Assembly (NCBI GenBank): GCA_963966185.1
Contig: CAWZYM010000148.1
Coordinates: 635,001 to 699,000 of the forward strand
Source: Rhabditoides inermis
Lineage: Eukaryota; Nematoda; Chromadorea; Rhabditida; Rhabditidae
Reading direction: 5' to 3'
Length of the DNA stretch: 64,000 bases
Both the position numbers and the translations under genes were made by a program. The notes under the pieces were generated by a model, which saw only the letters and a program-made list of their open reading frames with translations, did no database searches and was not told the DNA's origin. Shown here piece after piece: positions 39,891 through 50,743 of the stretch (position 1 is its first letter; every line of letters starts with the position of its first letter).

Positions 39891-41138
39891 TATTACGAAT
39901 ACGAAAAATACAAAGACAACGCGTCCGTGGATGTACTGCTGGCTTGGAAAGCACAATCGTCCCATTTCACGACCATCAGTCTCAGGTCTTTTAATTTTAT
40001 ATCTATTTTGCTATTTGTGTATTTGTAAATACATAATATATGATTCAAAAACGTAAAAAAAAACAATGTATATGACAAGACAAGAACAAGAATGTATGCA
40101 GAATGAAATAGTTGTCTCCAATGAAGAGCCTAATCCATATTGGCAGTTCTGAAGTGCCTTCTATCTGGATTGCGCGGGTCTACTTCAGTTGCACGCGACG
40201 ACTCTCTTTCTTCCCATCTCTTCCTCTCCCTCTCTTTCTCCCCTCCTCTCTCTCCCTCTTCCTCTCCCTTCCTATCTCTCTCCTCTCCCCCTTCTCCCTT
40301 CAAAAGTACTTCCTATGTAGTAAAAGAAGTTGGCTTGTACTGAATGTCTCAATTGAGCAAAAAGGAGGAAATGATTTCAATTGAGGCCAATTTGTAGATC
40401 TCAAACTTTGAAGGCTCTAAATTTACAGGTCTCAAACTACTTTTTCAACGGTCAGCGGAGGATTCAGGCTCACTCATCTCTCCGAAAACAGCCTGTTCGC
40501 CCGGTCTTTTTCGGCTGCAGGAAGGATACTGGAGGGACTGTACGTGAACAGAAACAAATCTATGGATATTATGGGCCCAAGAATAAAAAACTACAATATG
40601 TATTTTGTATGTGAAATCCATGTCCCTGTTTGCTCTGATCCAACCTTTGTTCTCTGATTTAACGACTCCCTTGTCAGTCTGACCTGCGAAAGAGCGTGAA
40701 AACTTATCTTTATCGCCGCGGTTTTTTTTGTTCACACCTCCAAACGTCAAACTACACTAATCTGGTTGTTCAATTTAACACGCTGCTTCTCGCTAAACGA
40801 ATACAAACCACACGATCGCACTTGTATGACGTAGAAATGGATTTTTATATTTATTCCCGGCGTTTCTGATTTGAACTCTGTTGGCAGAGGATTAGGTAGG
40901 AGATTAGGAAATGCATGCAGAGATTCGAGATGGATCAGTGTTATCAGTACACGGGCCTATCACAGACTGGCCGAGGTGTGATATAAATGAATACAACGCA
41001 AGCGGATGGAGAAGAATTCATTCACTTAATAGATTTTATCCCAAAACTTTGCTGTGGCTCAACAGTCATCATTTCTTCGTTGTATACACTCGTTTTTGCC
41101 GTTTAGAAGTCAAGTTATTTTGTGGTTTCCTTGCAGGT

Positions 41139-43529
41139 ATGCGGAGTGTGGTGGTGGGTTTGTTACTGGTGGCGGCGGCATCGGCGGGAGTCCTGCTGCA
41201 CGAGACAGAGAAGATATCCAAGGCACAGGTACGCACCTCTCTCTCTCTCTCCACATCATTCACCAATATCTTTTTGTGGCAGGTGGTGGCTCAAGTGAAG
41301 GAGTTCGCCGCCCAGCCGGAGAACCTCTCCGCTGGATGCTCCATCTGCTCCCTCGTTGTCGATGGAGTACAGGTATCATACCCCTCCTCCCCCTCTCTCT
41401 TTCTCTATCTCTCTCTTTCTCATTCCTCCTTTCAGGCTCTTCTCAAGCAGGGCAAGGCCGAGGCGGATATCAACAAATTCGTCAAGTGAGTGTTGTTGGG
41501 AGAGGGGGTGGAGTGGGTGCTTGCAGAGGTGCTTGTCTGGCGTTGAACATCGAGCAGCGCCATATCTGCGACAACATCATGGTCGCGTTCGGAGTGAGTA
41601 TCTATGAACACGCGTACAGTCGTGTTCGAAACGTATGAAGGGTATCCGTTTCCAGTGGAACGAACTCACGCGGAAAACATTTATTTGTTCGAAAACTACA
41701 TTTCAACTGTATAATAGGCTTTATTATTGCTATATAAAAGACTTTGAGGGCATACCACAGACAATTATAACCGCTAAAAATCAAGCTAGAGTTTGATTTC
41801 GAACTACATAATTATTCATGAACATATATTGTGGTTTTGTGGTGACAAAACCACAATCCGGAATTACGTGCATTTTAGATGTGTGATAGGGCGTGATATG
41901 GTGATATCACCACGTGGCCTGCAAATACTCCCACCTACAGCCTATGCTAGGCTACAATACAGCGGAAATTTATCACACCACTATCCACTATCTTTTCCGG
42001 TCTATTCCGGATGTCGGATTATACTTACTTGACGAAAATACAGTCAATAGAAACCTTCTTCAGTTTCCTATCTACTGTAGAACTCACGCAGAAAACAACG
42101 GTTTAGAAGAACCGACTTTATTTTAGGCAATACAAAAAAAACACAATTCCTCAAATTTATCGATCGAAAACATTGATTTCCAGAGCGAGATCTACTACGT
42201 TCTGGAGCGAGCGGTGTTCGAGCCTGAGGAAATCTGCGGAGCATTTATCCAGGTCAGTGGGCGGTACCGAAAGGGGCGGGGCTAATCCTTGTCACTTCAG
42301 GACTGCGGCAACTTTGAGAACCCTCTGCAAGTGATGTGGAACATAACCATTCCCGGCAACAAGCCGCGCGTCAAGCCCTGGCCCAAAGTGACGGTGAGAG
42401 AAAAGGGGCGGGGACAAAGGGGCGGAGCCTGATCGAGCTGTTCAGCCCGGCGGAAAGACGATGCGAGTGCTGCACCTGTCCGACATCCACATCGACAGAC
42501 AGTACGCAGAGGGCAGTGAGGTGAGAGGGCGGGACTAGAGGGGCGGGGCAAACAGGGGCGTGACTGACTGGTGTATTTGAGGCGGAGTGTCAGAAGGACG
42601 GAGGAATGACATACGCGATGTGCTGTCGTGACTACAAGCCCACTGCTACAGAGAGGGAGAAGAAGAGTGAGTTCGCTATACATGACAAGTAAAACGTACA
42701 GACGATGAAAGGGAAGTGAATCAGATCATTGTTACAGCACACTCAATTTAAGTGAACGTATAGTACAATACATACATTTGTATGATTGTTTAATACGAAA
42801 ATGATTTCTCCAGGAAAACATACTACATACACTGGTCTTCCTCACTTATACAACCTATAAAACATCACTTATACATCACTTATACAACTTATAAAACATT
42901 CTATGCAGACCTGGTATCTCCGGCTGGCAAGTGGGGGATGACGTCATCGTGCTGTGACATTCCATTCCGGATGTTCGACAACGCCATGAAACACATCAGT
43001 CAGACCGAGAAGGTAGGGAGGGCTTCCATGTCCACTTCATAGACAACACACATACACATTCTCCATTTTCCATCCATCTGTGCAAATTCACCCTAAACAC
43101 TCCTGTAAAAATCTGATATCGTATCTGATCTGATGAGGTATCTGAATGATTTTCCATTTTTCTAGCAGTTCTGTGTTTTTTCGTCTTTCTTTTTCACTTC
43201 TTTAGCTTCTCATTTAGAATCTCGACTACATCATCATCACTGGCGACTTCGAAGCGCACGACAGCTGGGACTACAGCCAGGAGCTCACCAAGGCAAACAT
43301 CAAGGTGGGCGGGGTCTGAGGGGGCGGGGCTGAAGGTGTTTTTAGAACGTGACCAATACTCTGCTGCATTACTTCCCCAACATCCCCATCTACATCTCAG
43401 TTGGAAACCACGAGGGAGTGCCTCAGGATGCGTGGGTGGAGAGAGGGAGGGAGGGAGAGGGAGGGAGAGGGAGGGAGAGGGAGGGAGAGGGAGGGAGAGG
43501 GAGGGAGAGAGGGAGAGAGAGAGAAAGAA

Positions 43530-43579
<50 letters not shown>

Positions 43580-44019
43580 GGGAGGATTTCAGTATGATGC
43601 CGCACCAATTCGACGAGTACTCTACTCGCGGCCCGCAGTGGCTGTATGCCGCTCTGAAGGAGAGCTGGGCTAACTGGATACCCACCGACACACTCGAGGA
43701 GGTGCAGTAGTGAGTCGACCATCTCCCCTCCCTACCCCTCCCTCTCTCTCCTCTCTACCCTCCCTTCCAGCCGTGCCTCATACGCGGTCCACCCGGCCCC
43801 TGGCCTCAAGCTCATCTCCATCAACACCGTCTACTGCTCCGAGTTCAACTTGTCAGTTGTGTTTTTTTTTTGAAAAGTGTTGTTATTCTGAAATACTCTG
43901 AGTCCCGCCACGATAAGCTTGTTGCAGCTACCTGTACGTGGACCAGGTCGACCCGGATGGCACTCTGCAGTGGCTCATCGAGGAGCTGCTCGATTCGGAG
44001 AGCAAGGGCGAGAAGGTCA

Positions 44020-44095
<76 letters not shown>

Positions 44096-44672
44096 ACCTC
44101 CTTCCTTCTCTCAGGTTCACATCATCTCTCACATTCCCTCGGGAGCTGGTTACTGTCTCAAGGGATGGTCGCACAACTTCTATGCGATCGTGAACAGGTG
44201 AGACAGTATCGATTTATTGATTACTAACTAAATTGACTAATTTAGATTTGAGAACACGATCGCTGCGCAGTTCTACGGACACACGCACAACGACCACTTC
44301 CAGGTAAATAAAGACGTAAACAAACATGTCAACAATTTACAAGTAAACAACAGGTGTACTACGAGGACGCGGACGTGGAGAAGAGGCCGACTCACTTCAA
44401 CTTCATCGCCCCCTCCATCACGACCTTCGACTACAACAACCCCAGCTACAGGGTCTACACCATCGACGGAAACTATCCCGGGTCCAGCTATGTACGTTAT
44501 AGAGATTCCCTAGTTCCATAAACATGGAAGTGCCTGTTATAAGCAAAGGTCTTGTTTCATGTGAATTTTTTTCAGACGGTGCTGGATGCGGATACGTGGT
44601 ACGCTGATATCATGACAGCCAACAAGAACGGACAGGAGCCCGAGTGGAAGTTCGAGTACAACACCAGGGTGC

Positions 44673-44706
<34 letters not shown>

Positions 44707-45077
44707 CTCTCTCTTTCACTGTTTCCCTATCTCTCTCTCTATGACGTCATTGCAGCAAGCGTACGGCATGGTCGACTTCTCTCCCGCCTCGTGGCACAAA
44801 GTGATTGAAAAGCTGGAGACCAACATGACAATGTTCAACGAGTTCCACGAGTGAGTGGGACGGCATTTATATATCATGAACACGTAATTGTGAGCAATCA
44901 TTCATGAGATTCATGTCCTCTCCCTCTTTCGAGTCCTCTCCCTCTTTCAGTCGGTACTGGCGCTACACGGGCCACGAGTCTCTGTGCGTGGATGAGCGTC
45001 TGTGTCGCCAGAAGTACACGTGTGCGATGAAGAGTGCGAGGAGCCACGACGAGGCACACTTCTGCCAACACAACTAG
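41139..45077 (+). CDS. SMPD1: acid sphingomyelinase (sphingomyelin phosphodiesterase 1 family)
   Basis: This enzyme cleaves sphingomyelin to ceramide and phosphocholine in lysosomes or after secretion. About sixteen short exons in phase give roughly 600 residues. A signal peptide (MRSVVVGLLLVAAASAGVLL) is followed by a saposin-B domain with paired cysteines (AGCSICSLVVDGVQALLKQ, RHICDNIMVAFG, EEICGAFIQDCG). The metallophosphatase domain holds the two-zinc ligands: VLHLSDIHIDRQY, YIIITGDFEAHDSWDYS, YISVGNHEGVPQD, VHIISHIPSGAGYCLKGW, AAQFYGHTHNDHFQ. C-terminal features include APSITTFDYNNPSYRVYTID and the cysteine-rich tail CVDERLCRQKYTCAMKSARS. The start lies two bases after TTCCTTGCAG. Several short introns carry GGGGCGGGGC motifs, and one contains a (GGGAGA)n tract that I treat as intron (acceptor GATTTCAG near 43590). 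All catalytic residues expected of the family appear present. Confidence 0.93.
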
Positions 45078-46430
45078 ACGCCACCATGCATGATCACGAT
45101 GAATAGTTATGATTGAATGAATTGTTCTTGGGATTACATCCCAGGAGCAAGTCCCTGTTTCTGAATGTAAAAAAAATACATGCTTGACACGCTTCTCTTC
45201 ATAACAATATTAATAATAGGTTTATCCATAGGTGCAGACATAACACAAAACACAAAATACAGACTTGTGGCGAAATGTACAAAGGTTTAGTGCTTTGTCC
45301 CCGGATGCCTCATCCGGTGGGTAGCATTTTTCGAGAATCTTTTTTTTCTTCCATATAGAGTATGCGGCCTTGATTCGTCTTCGAACGCGTGAGTCATATG
45401 GACCACGTTGCCTCTAACGTCGAACGTTCTCGAACTTCTCGCGACCATTTGCATACTTGCTCCCGGTCAACTATGTGCACTGTGCACTCCCAACAGGCTT
45501 ATTTGGCTCCTCCTTATCGTCTCACAGTGAACGGCTCCAGATATCGATTGATAACAGCGACGTACTTCTTTTCCGGTAGCGGGTGCCGCCGTAGCTCTTC
45601 AATTCGTATTTGCTTTGTACCTTCTTTTCCTCCAATCGAGAATCCGCGCTTCGCCCACTAGTGCACTCCCAACAGGCTTATTTGGCGTCGCCTTATCGTC
45701 TCACAGTGAACGGCCTCAACTCGAGAATCAGTCGATACTCCACAGAAACTTCATCTCCGAGCGGCGGCGGCGGTGACTTTCATTGTCGTCGGGTGGTCAT
45801 TCGAGGGAGCGCGGGAAGGGGCAACCGCTCGCGGGGACGGGAAAATGAGAAGTGCAAAATGAATGAAACAATCGCTGGCATTCGAAATTTGGAAAGTCTG
45901 CTCATTGCAAACCCGGCGCGCCTCGCACGCTGGGCGCGAGCGGATTATAACAGGAGAGCTCTGCACTGAACAATCGACTGATGAGGATAATAATTACCGT
46001 CTGACTGTTTGTGATTATAACTAATCGGCTGCGTTTATAACGAACTGAGGTTTCTTTTTTGGTTAGGACAATAATAACGCAATGGGATAGAGTGATTTGT
46101 CTAGTCGCTCGGGCTTCAGTTTTGATCGGATAGCGATGTTCACACCACATCTACCATGAACAGTGTTTCCAGAAAATCTATCATGCAAACTTTGTATGTT
46201 GTATGTTGGAATCAGGTTGATAAAAAAACAGTGCAGTTGTGGCACAATGCATGGTCCTTGACCGGATGTGTTGTGATTGTGGCCATCTCTCATGTCATAA
46301 TCCCCCATTCTCCACTCACACAATGCAACCATCCATAATCCATAAACACCACCGGCTACCATACCACGGATCAGGCGGATACGGCTATGCGTTCCGCCGC
46401 TTAGCCCACTTCCCTCAAGGCCCCTTCCCC

Positions 46431-46466
<36 letters not shown>

Positions 46467-46568
46467 GTTTCCCTCTTATCCCTCTTTCACGGGTTGCAGC
46501 GAGTGACGCAAGACCAGGTTTGGTTTCCTTTCATCACGTGCCTTCCTGACTTTCGCTCTTTTTTCCAG
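45078..46568. other. intergenic with a 58-bp direct duplication
   Basis: Bases 45482-45540 and 45661-45718 are near-identical (GTGCACTCCCAACAGGCTTA...). A short perfect hairpin CCGGATG-CCT-CATCCGG lies at about 45302-45318, upstream of T-rich sequence. A CT tract lies at 46436-46463. No coding exon is supported, though 5' exons of the next gene could be here. Confidence 0.5.
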
Positions 46569-49217
46569 ATGGTCTCTATGCGCCCTCCTCACTCCAGCAT
46601 CCAAATCACATCGCTTGTACCCAGTCACACAACAGAGTTGTACAGGTAAGGAAAAGTTGACGTCAATATGGATAAGATAAATTTTAGGGATTTTTTTAGC
46701 CAGCACGGCAGCGAGTTCGATCCGAGAATATTCAGGTGATTATTTTCTCTTTTTTTGGTTCAAGTTCTGTTCTGTGTACATAGTTACACATCCACATTTT
46801 TTTTATTTACATATACCAATACTTTTTTTTCAATTACAGGAACGAGGTGTTGACTCGTGCAGTGTTGAACCGGTATGAGATGGGGGATCCGAGGCGACCA
46901 TCCGGCAGCGGCCGCCACTACCACACACAGGTGAGGCGACCCATCACCAGTATCCTACTACCGCACTTTTTATAATAGCTGTCCGCCACTGTCAATTTAT
47001 TGACTTTTTTGTATCGTGTAGTCTACTCAAGTTTGTATAATGTGTTAATGTGTAATCTAAGTATTACGTTTCAAACATTTCTTTTCATTTTCTGAGACCG
47101 AATAGTTCATCAATAGCATTGTTGTTAGTTGCATAATGCCTGCCTACGTATAATGCAGACAGAAAGTATCAAATTCCCCTTCTCTCTTATGTTCTACAAA
47201 TATTCTGTTTCTAGAAGTATCTATGTTTGTTTTCATTAGGTACAGAAGAAAGGACGCACATAGAGAACGGCAATGTGAATGTGCTTGTATTTGAGATGCG
47301 TTCCCCGCTGGACGTTCGTGTGTCTCTCGGGTCGTCGAATCAGTGCCGCAGCCGGAGCAGACACGAGAGGAGGGACAGGGACACACACAGGGAGAGGTGG
47401 GCGATTCCACTGCAAGTCCCCGTTACCACGATTACCTTTCCTGTCATGTGATGAGCACATAAGCAATGTGATTGATTGAGTGGACATTTACTGTTTTTTT
47501 GGCTAGAGGGTCTGGAAGCAAGTACTGTATTTACAGTACTTGCTTCCAGACCCTCTAGCCGCGCGGGCAGTCGTCTCAGTCGCCCCGCCAGCACACAACC
47601 ACACAGGAGATACGTCGAGTTTGGTTCGTTCTTTTTCACATTCTGTTACTTTTCTCTTCATTTTTCGATTGATCGCAATATCAGAAAAAAACTTTGATGC
47701 ATTTACAAATCAATATTGAAGATCAGTCCGATTAAAAAACAAACAAACAGAGCTTACAACAGAAGTTACAACAGTATATAATGTTCAACGGTTGCATAAC
47801 AGTAAATACATAAGACATAACATAACAGTGTTCTCAAAACGTAAGACGTTACAGGTGTGTGAGTATGATTCCATTACTGTAATTTTGTCAATGATAAATA
47901 TATGAGTTAAAATCTGCATAGTTTATGAACAACTTGACAACATGCAGTATGTATGTAAAGTTCGCTTTTTGAAACTGTAAAAAATCGAATTTGGAAGTGT
48001 GTGCCTCTGCGACGATTCCTTGAAAAGTGAACTCTTTTTTTCTTTTTAGCAGATTGTTTTGAGACAATTTCGAAGAAAACCGTTTTGAAACAAAGCATTG
48101 TACATTGAAGTTCCGTTTTTGTTTTGTTCAGTGTGACACCATATCCAGAATAGAGAAGTGCATGTTTCTAAGCTCCTCTATTACCACTACTCTCCCATGT
48201 CAGTTTGGTCTCTGCTCTCTATTTCCAGATTTGTGATAAGAGTTACCGTACCTCCACCTAAATTAGGCTTAATTAAGAAATAAAGTCATCAAATGTACCT
48301 TTATTAAAATGTAAGAAGTAACAGTATCCCGCGTAAAATTAGAGTGTGCACTTTCAATACTAGATAGTGTATGGGACTAGCACTATGCATACGCCATACA
48401 CCTAGAGACTCACAGTTCGATACTTCACACATCGATCGCTGTTTTCTATTATTCTATTTCATGCAAACTCGTGGAGATACTGATTACGTATGTACCTAAC
48501 CATTCAGACATTCTCTGCACAACAAAGTAATAACAACAGATACAACTTACCATACAAAACAAAACAACCTTGTACCTTGTTATGCGCAAAATATCATGTG
48601 GTTCATCGCTGCCACGCAATCTCTGTTAGTTCATGCGACCGAAGGGAAAATAAAGAAAGTGAGGACGAAAGAGAAGGACGACGAGAGAGAAATAGAGATA
48701 CGTATGTGAGTTCTCCTTGAGGACTGGTGATCGCGAGAAGTGCACGCACCGCCCACTGCAATTGCAATATACATAGCTGTGCCGAGAGGCTTGAATGGGA
48801 AAAACAGAGAATGGGAACGGGAGAAAAGTGTGAATGATGAAATGAGATTAGTACAACTATAAATTAACATCATGTTTGTTGTAATATGTAGTACTACAAA
48901 ACATTATGGGAAAAATATGTGTATACTAGTTGTTTTCCTCGATCATCTTCGTTTCGTTTTCAGTTGCCGATGACCGTCCATACTTGGCCGATCGAGGAGA
49001 CTATCGAGTGTACGACTACTACCCCTACTACTACCCCTATGCATATCTCTATCCCAACTATCCTCTCCTCCCACCCACGCACCCACACGATCTATTCTCC
49101 TATCAAAATGAACAGGATGAGGAGGAGGGCTGTGTGTTTACCGTACTCGCTGTCGCTACCGTAACCCTCTTCCTACTCATGCTCTTCGTATATCTACGAG
49201 GCTTTGTGCGGTGGTGA
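46569..49217 (+). CDS. Tyr-rich protein with C-terminal membrane anchor, unrecognised
   Basis: Six exons join in phase from ATG 46569 (directly after CTTTTTTCCAG) to the TGA at 49217, about 225 residues. The order is MVSMRPPHSSIQITSLVPSH; SQHGSEFDPRIFR; NEVLTRAVLNRYEMGDPRRP; an Arg/Ser-rich segment (CRSRSRHERRDRDTHRER); SRAGSRLSRPAS; then a tyrosine-rich run (DYRVYDYYPYYYPYAYLYPN); an acidic NEQDEEEGC; and one hydrophobic helix (VFTVLAVATVTLFLLMLFVY) close to the C-terminus. There is no N-terminal signal, so a tail-anchored or type II-like topology is likely. I do not recognise a family. The acceptor of one exon (47559) lies inside a perfect 60-bp palindrome. The exact start of the exon near 47270 is uncertain. 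Upstream exons are possible. Confidence 0.55.
47501..47560. repeat. perfect 60-bp palindrome (29-bp arms, 2-base spacer)
   Basis: Arms 47501-47529 and 47532-47560 are exact reverse complements, with TT between. The right arm ends CCCTCTAGCC, where CTCTAG is the acceptor used for the exon beginning SRAGSRLSRP. It is not part of any other repeat in the window. Confidence 0.95.
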
Positions 49218-49718
49218 ATGTATTATGTAGTTTTGCAACAGGGAGAGAGAAATATGGAGTGAGCGGAAGGGAGAGAGAGAAGGAACCATATGCAAGAGTG
49301 TACGGTAGTCGCACTTTCTTGGAAAAAACGAGTGAATGAAGTTTGCCGTATCTGTCTATGCCTTCATTACGCTTTCCCTTCCTGCATTTTCGCTGCACTT
49401 TCCGGGTATAAATGTGCATATAATACAATATTCTCCCCCAGTTCACTGTTTGCTATGAAACGCATGCACTTTGTTTGAAGAAGTGAGTTTGATATGTAGT
49501 TTTGTATTATGTAGTTTTGCAACAGGGAAAGGAAGTCATCACAAACGACAAAGATGACACATACACGGAACTTTATCATCATTATTATTACGTTATTAAA
49601 TATAGGATGAGAGAGGTTAGACAAGGTGCTGAGAGTATACATGACGAATATGGTATGTGTGAGAGACTGTGTAGTGTGAAAGACGCGATGAGTGAGGGGA
49701 GAATGTTGGTGGGAGGTA

Positions 49719-49787
<69 letters not shown>

Positions 49788-49852
49788 TCGAGGTGTGCCG
49801 GGAAGGCTTTGGCCTGAGTGCGCGAGGATCCACTCAACAGTGCAACAATCAA

Positions 49853-49860
49853 TATGTACA
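49853..49860 (-). promoter_or_regulatory. Pumilio (PUF) binding element in hunchback 3' flank
   Basis: The sense (minus) strand reads TTGTACATATT, containing the consensus UGUANAUA. It is about 220 nt after the hunchback stop. Drosophila hunchback mRNA is regulated by Pumilio through UUGUACAUA boxes. That the transcript extends this far is inferred. Confidence 0.5.
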
Positions 49861-49894
49861 AGTGCGAGGGCGTTGAGTAGACAAGAACAGCGAC

Positions 49895-49902
49895 TCCCTG
49901 AG
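49895..49902 (-). promoter_or_regulatory. lin-4 / miR-125 8-mer site in hunchback 3' flank
   Basis: The sense (minus) strand reads CTCAGGGA, the perfect 8-mer target of the lin-4/miR-125 seed. It lies about 175 nt after the stop and 35 bases from the Pumilio element. In Caenorhabditis the homologue hbl-1 has lin-4 family sites in its 3' UTR. Function here is inferred. Confidence 0.5.
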
Positions 49903-50077
49903 TGGTAGCTGAGTGAGGGCGGGGCGGAGTCTATGGGGGCGTGGCTACACACTAGAATCGGCTAGCGAGTGGCGCGACTGCGCGCTACACGAAACGGGCA
50001 TACACGAGACGACATGAGAGAAGGAGAGTGGGGGTAAGAGGGTAGCGACTGTACATGGGATGGATGGACACACAGGC

Positions 50078-50684
50078 CTAGTGTCTGTTGTGGAATAGAT
50101 GGAGGTTGAATGCGAGAGCGTCTGCGCACTGCTCCCCGCAGCGGGCACACGAGAAGGGCTGGTTCGAGTGGAAGGACATGTGCACAGAGTGGAGCGACGC
50201 GTCCTCGAAGCCCATGCGACAGTGAGTACACTGCAGGTGGAAGGCAGACGGAGACGACTGCTGCTGCTGCTTGGCCTGGAAGGGACTGGGTGAGGACGAG
50301 TCACATTGCGAATGCAAGAACGCACGCACCTGAAGTGCCATGAGACAGGCCTGCTGGAAGAGGTTCAGCTCGCCGTTGACTGGCTTGAATCCCTGAGGCT
50401 GGTCGTCGGACGACGTCACCACGGCCTCCGGAGACGACGTGCACTCCTCCATCGGAACCTGCAACAAGCAAATAATGCTCCTTAATCAGAGAGGAATCCC
50501 CAAAAACAAGTCGCATGCGAGAAAATAATATTGACGGACTCTCGTGTCTTCTTCTCGCAATACGCACGTACTCAGAGGAGTGAGTGCTGTTTTCCCTATC
50601 GCTCATGTTTTCTCGCATACATCAGAAATCGATTACGTGAATGAAAACACATGGTGAAAGGTGTGCGGGAATCAACTGACGAGA

Positions 50685-50743
<59 letters not shown>

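Larger units (their letters stand above)
38670..41138. other. intergenic, gene-free apart from repeats
   Basis: It holds the hairpins at 38809, a GC-box/CCAAT-like stretch at 39079-39115 (CCCCGCCC ... GCTCATTGGT), a palindromic element at 39330-39890 and a CT tract at 40200-40300. A possible 5' untranslated exon of the sphingomyelinase gene would lie just upstream of 41137. No coding exon is supported. Confidence 0.5.

Noticed and set aside
43349..43710. Arg/Gly/Glu-rich extension of the sphingomyelinase exon over the GGGAGA tract
   Set aside because: Removing 43432-43590 as an intron (donor GTGGGT, acceptor GATTTCAG) restores the expected enzyme sequence with correct phase.
45290..45365. 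Possible snRNA or spliced-leader RNA gene (hairpin CCGGATG/CATCCGG, then an ATTTTTCG resembling an Sm site, then a T run)
   Set aside because: No proximal promoter element, no recognisable leader with a donor and only one good stem. The position also fits the sphingomyelinase 3' UTR. Worth a covariance-model search, but not supported by eye.
48360..48440. tRNA-like sequence with GTTCGATAC
   Set aside because: The A-box match is weak and no cloverleaf stems form.
49600..49725. let-7 sites after hunchback
   Set aside because: Only a 6-mer (sense TACCTC at about 49713) and near-misses were found; no perfect CTACCTC.
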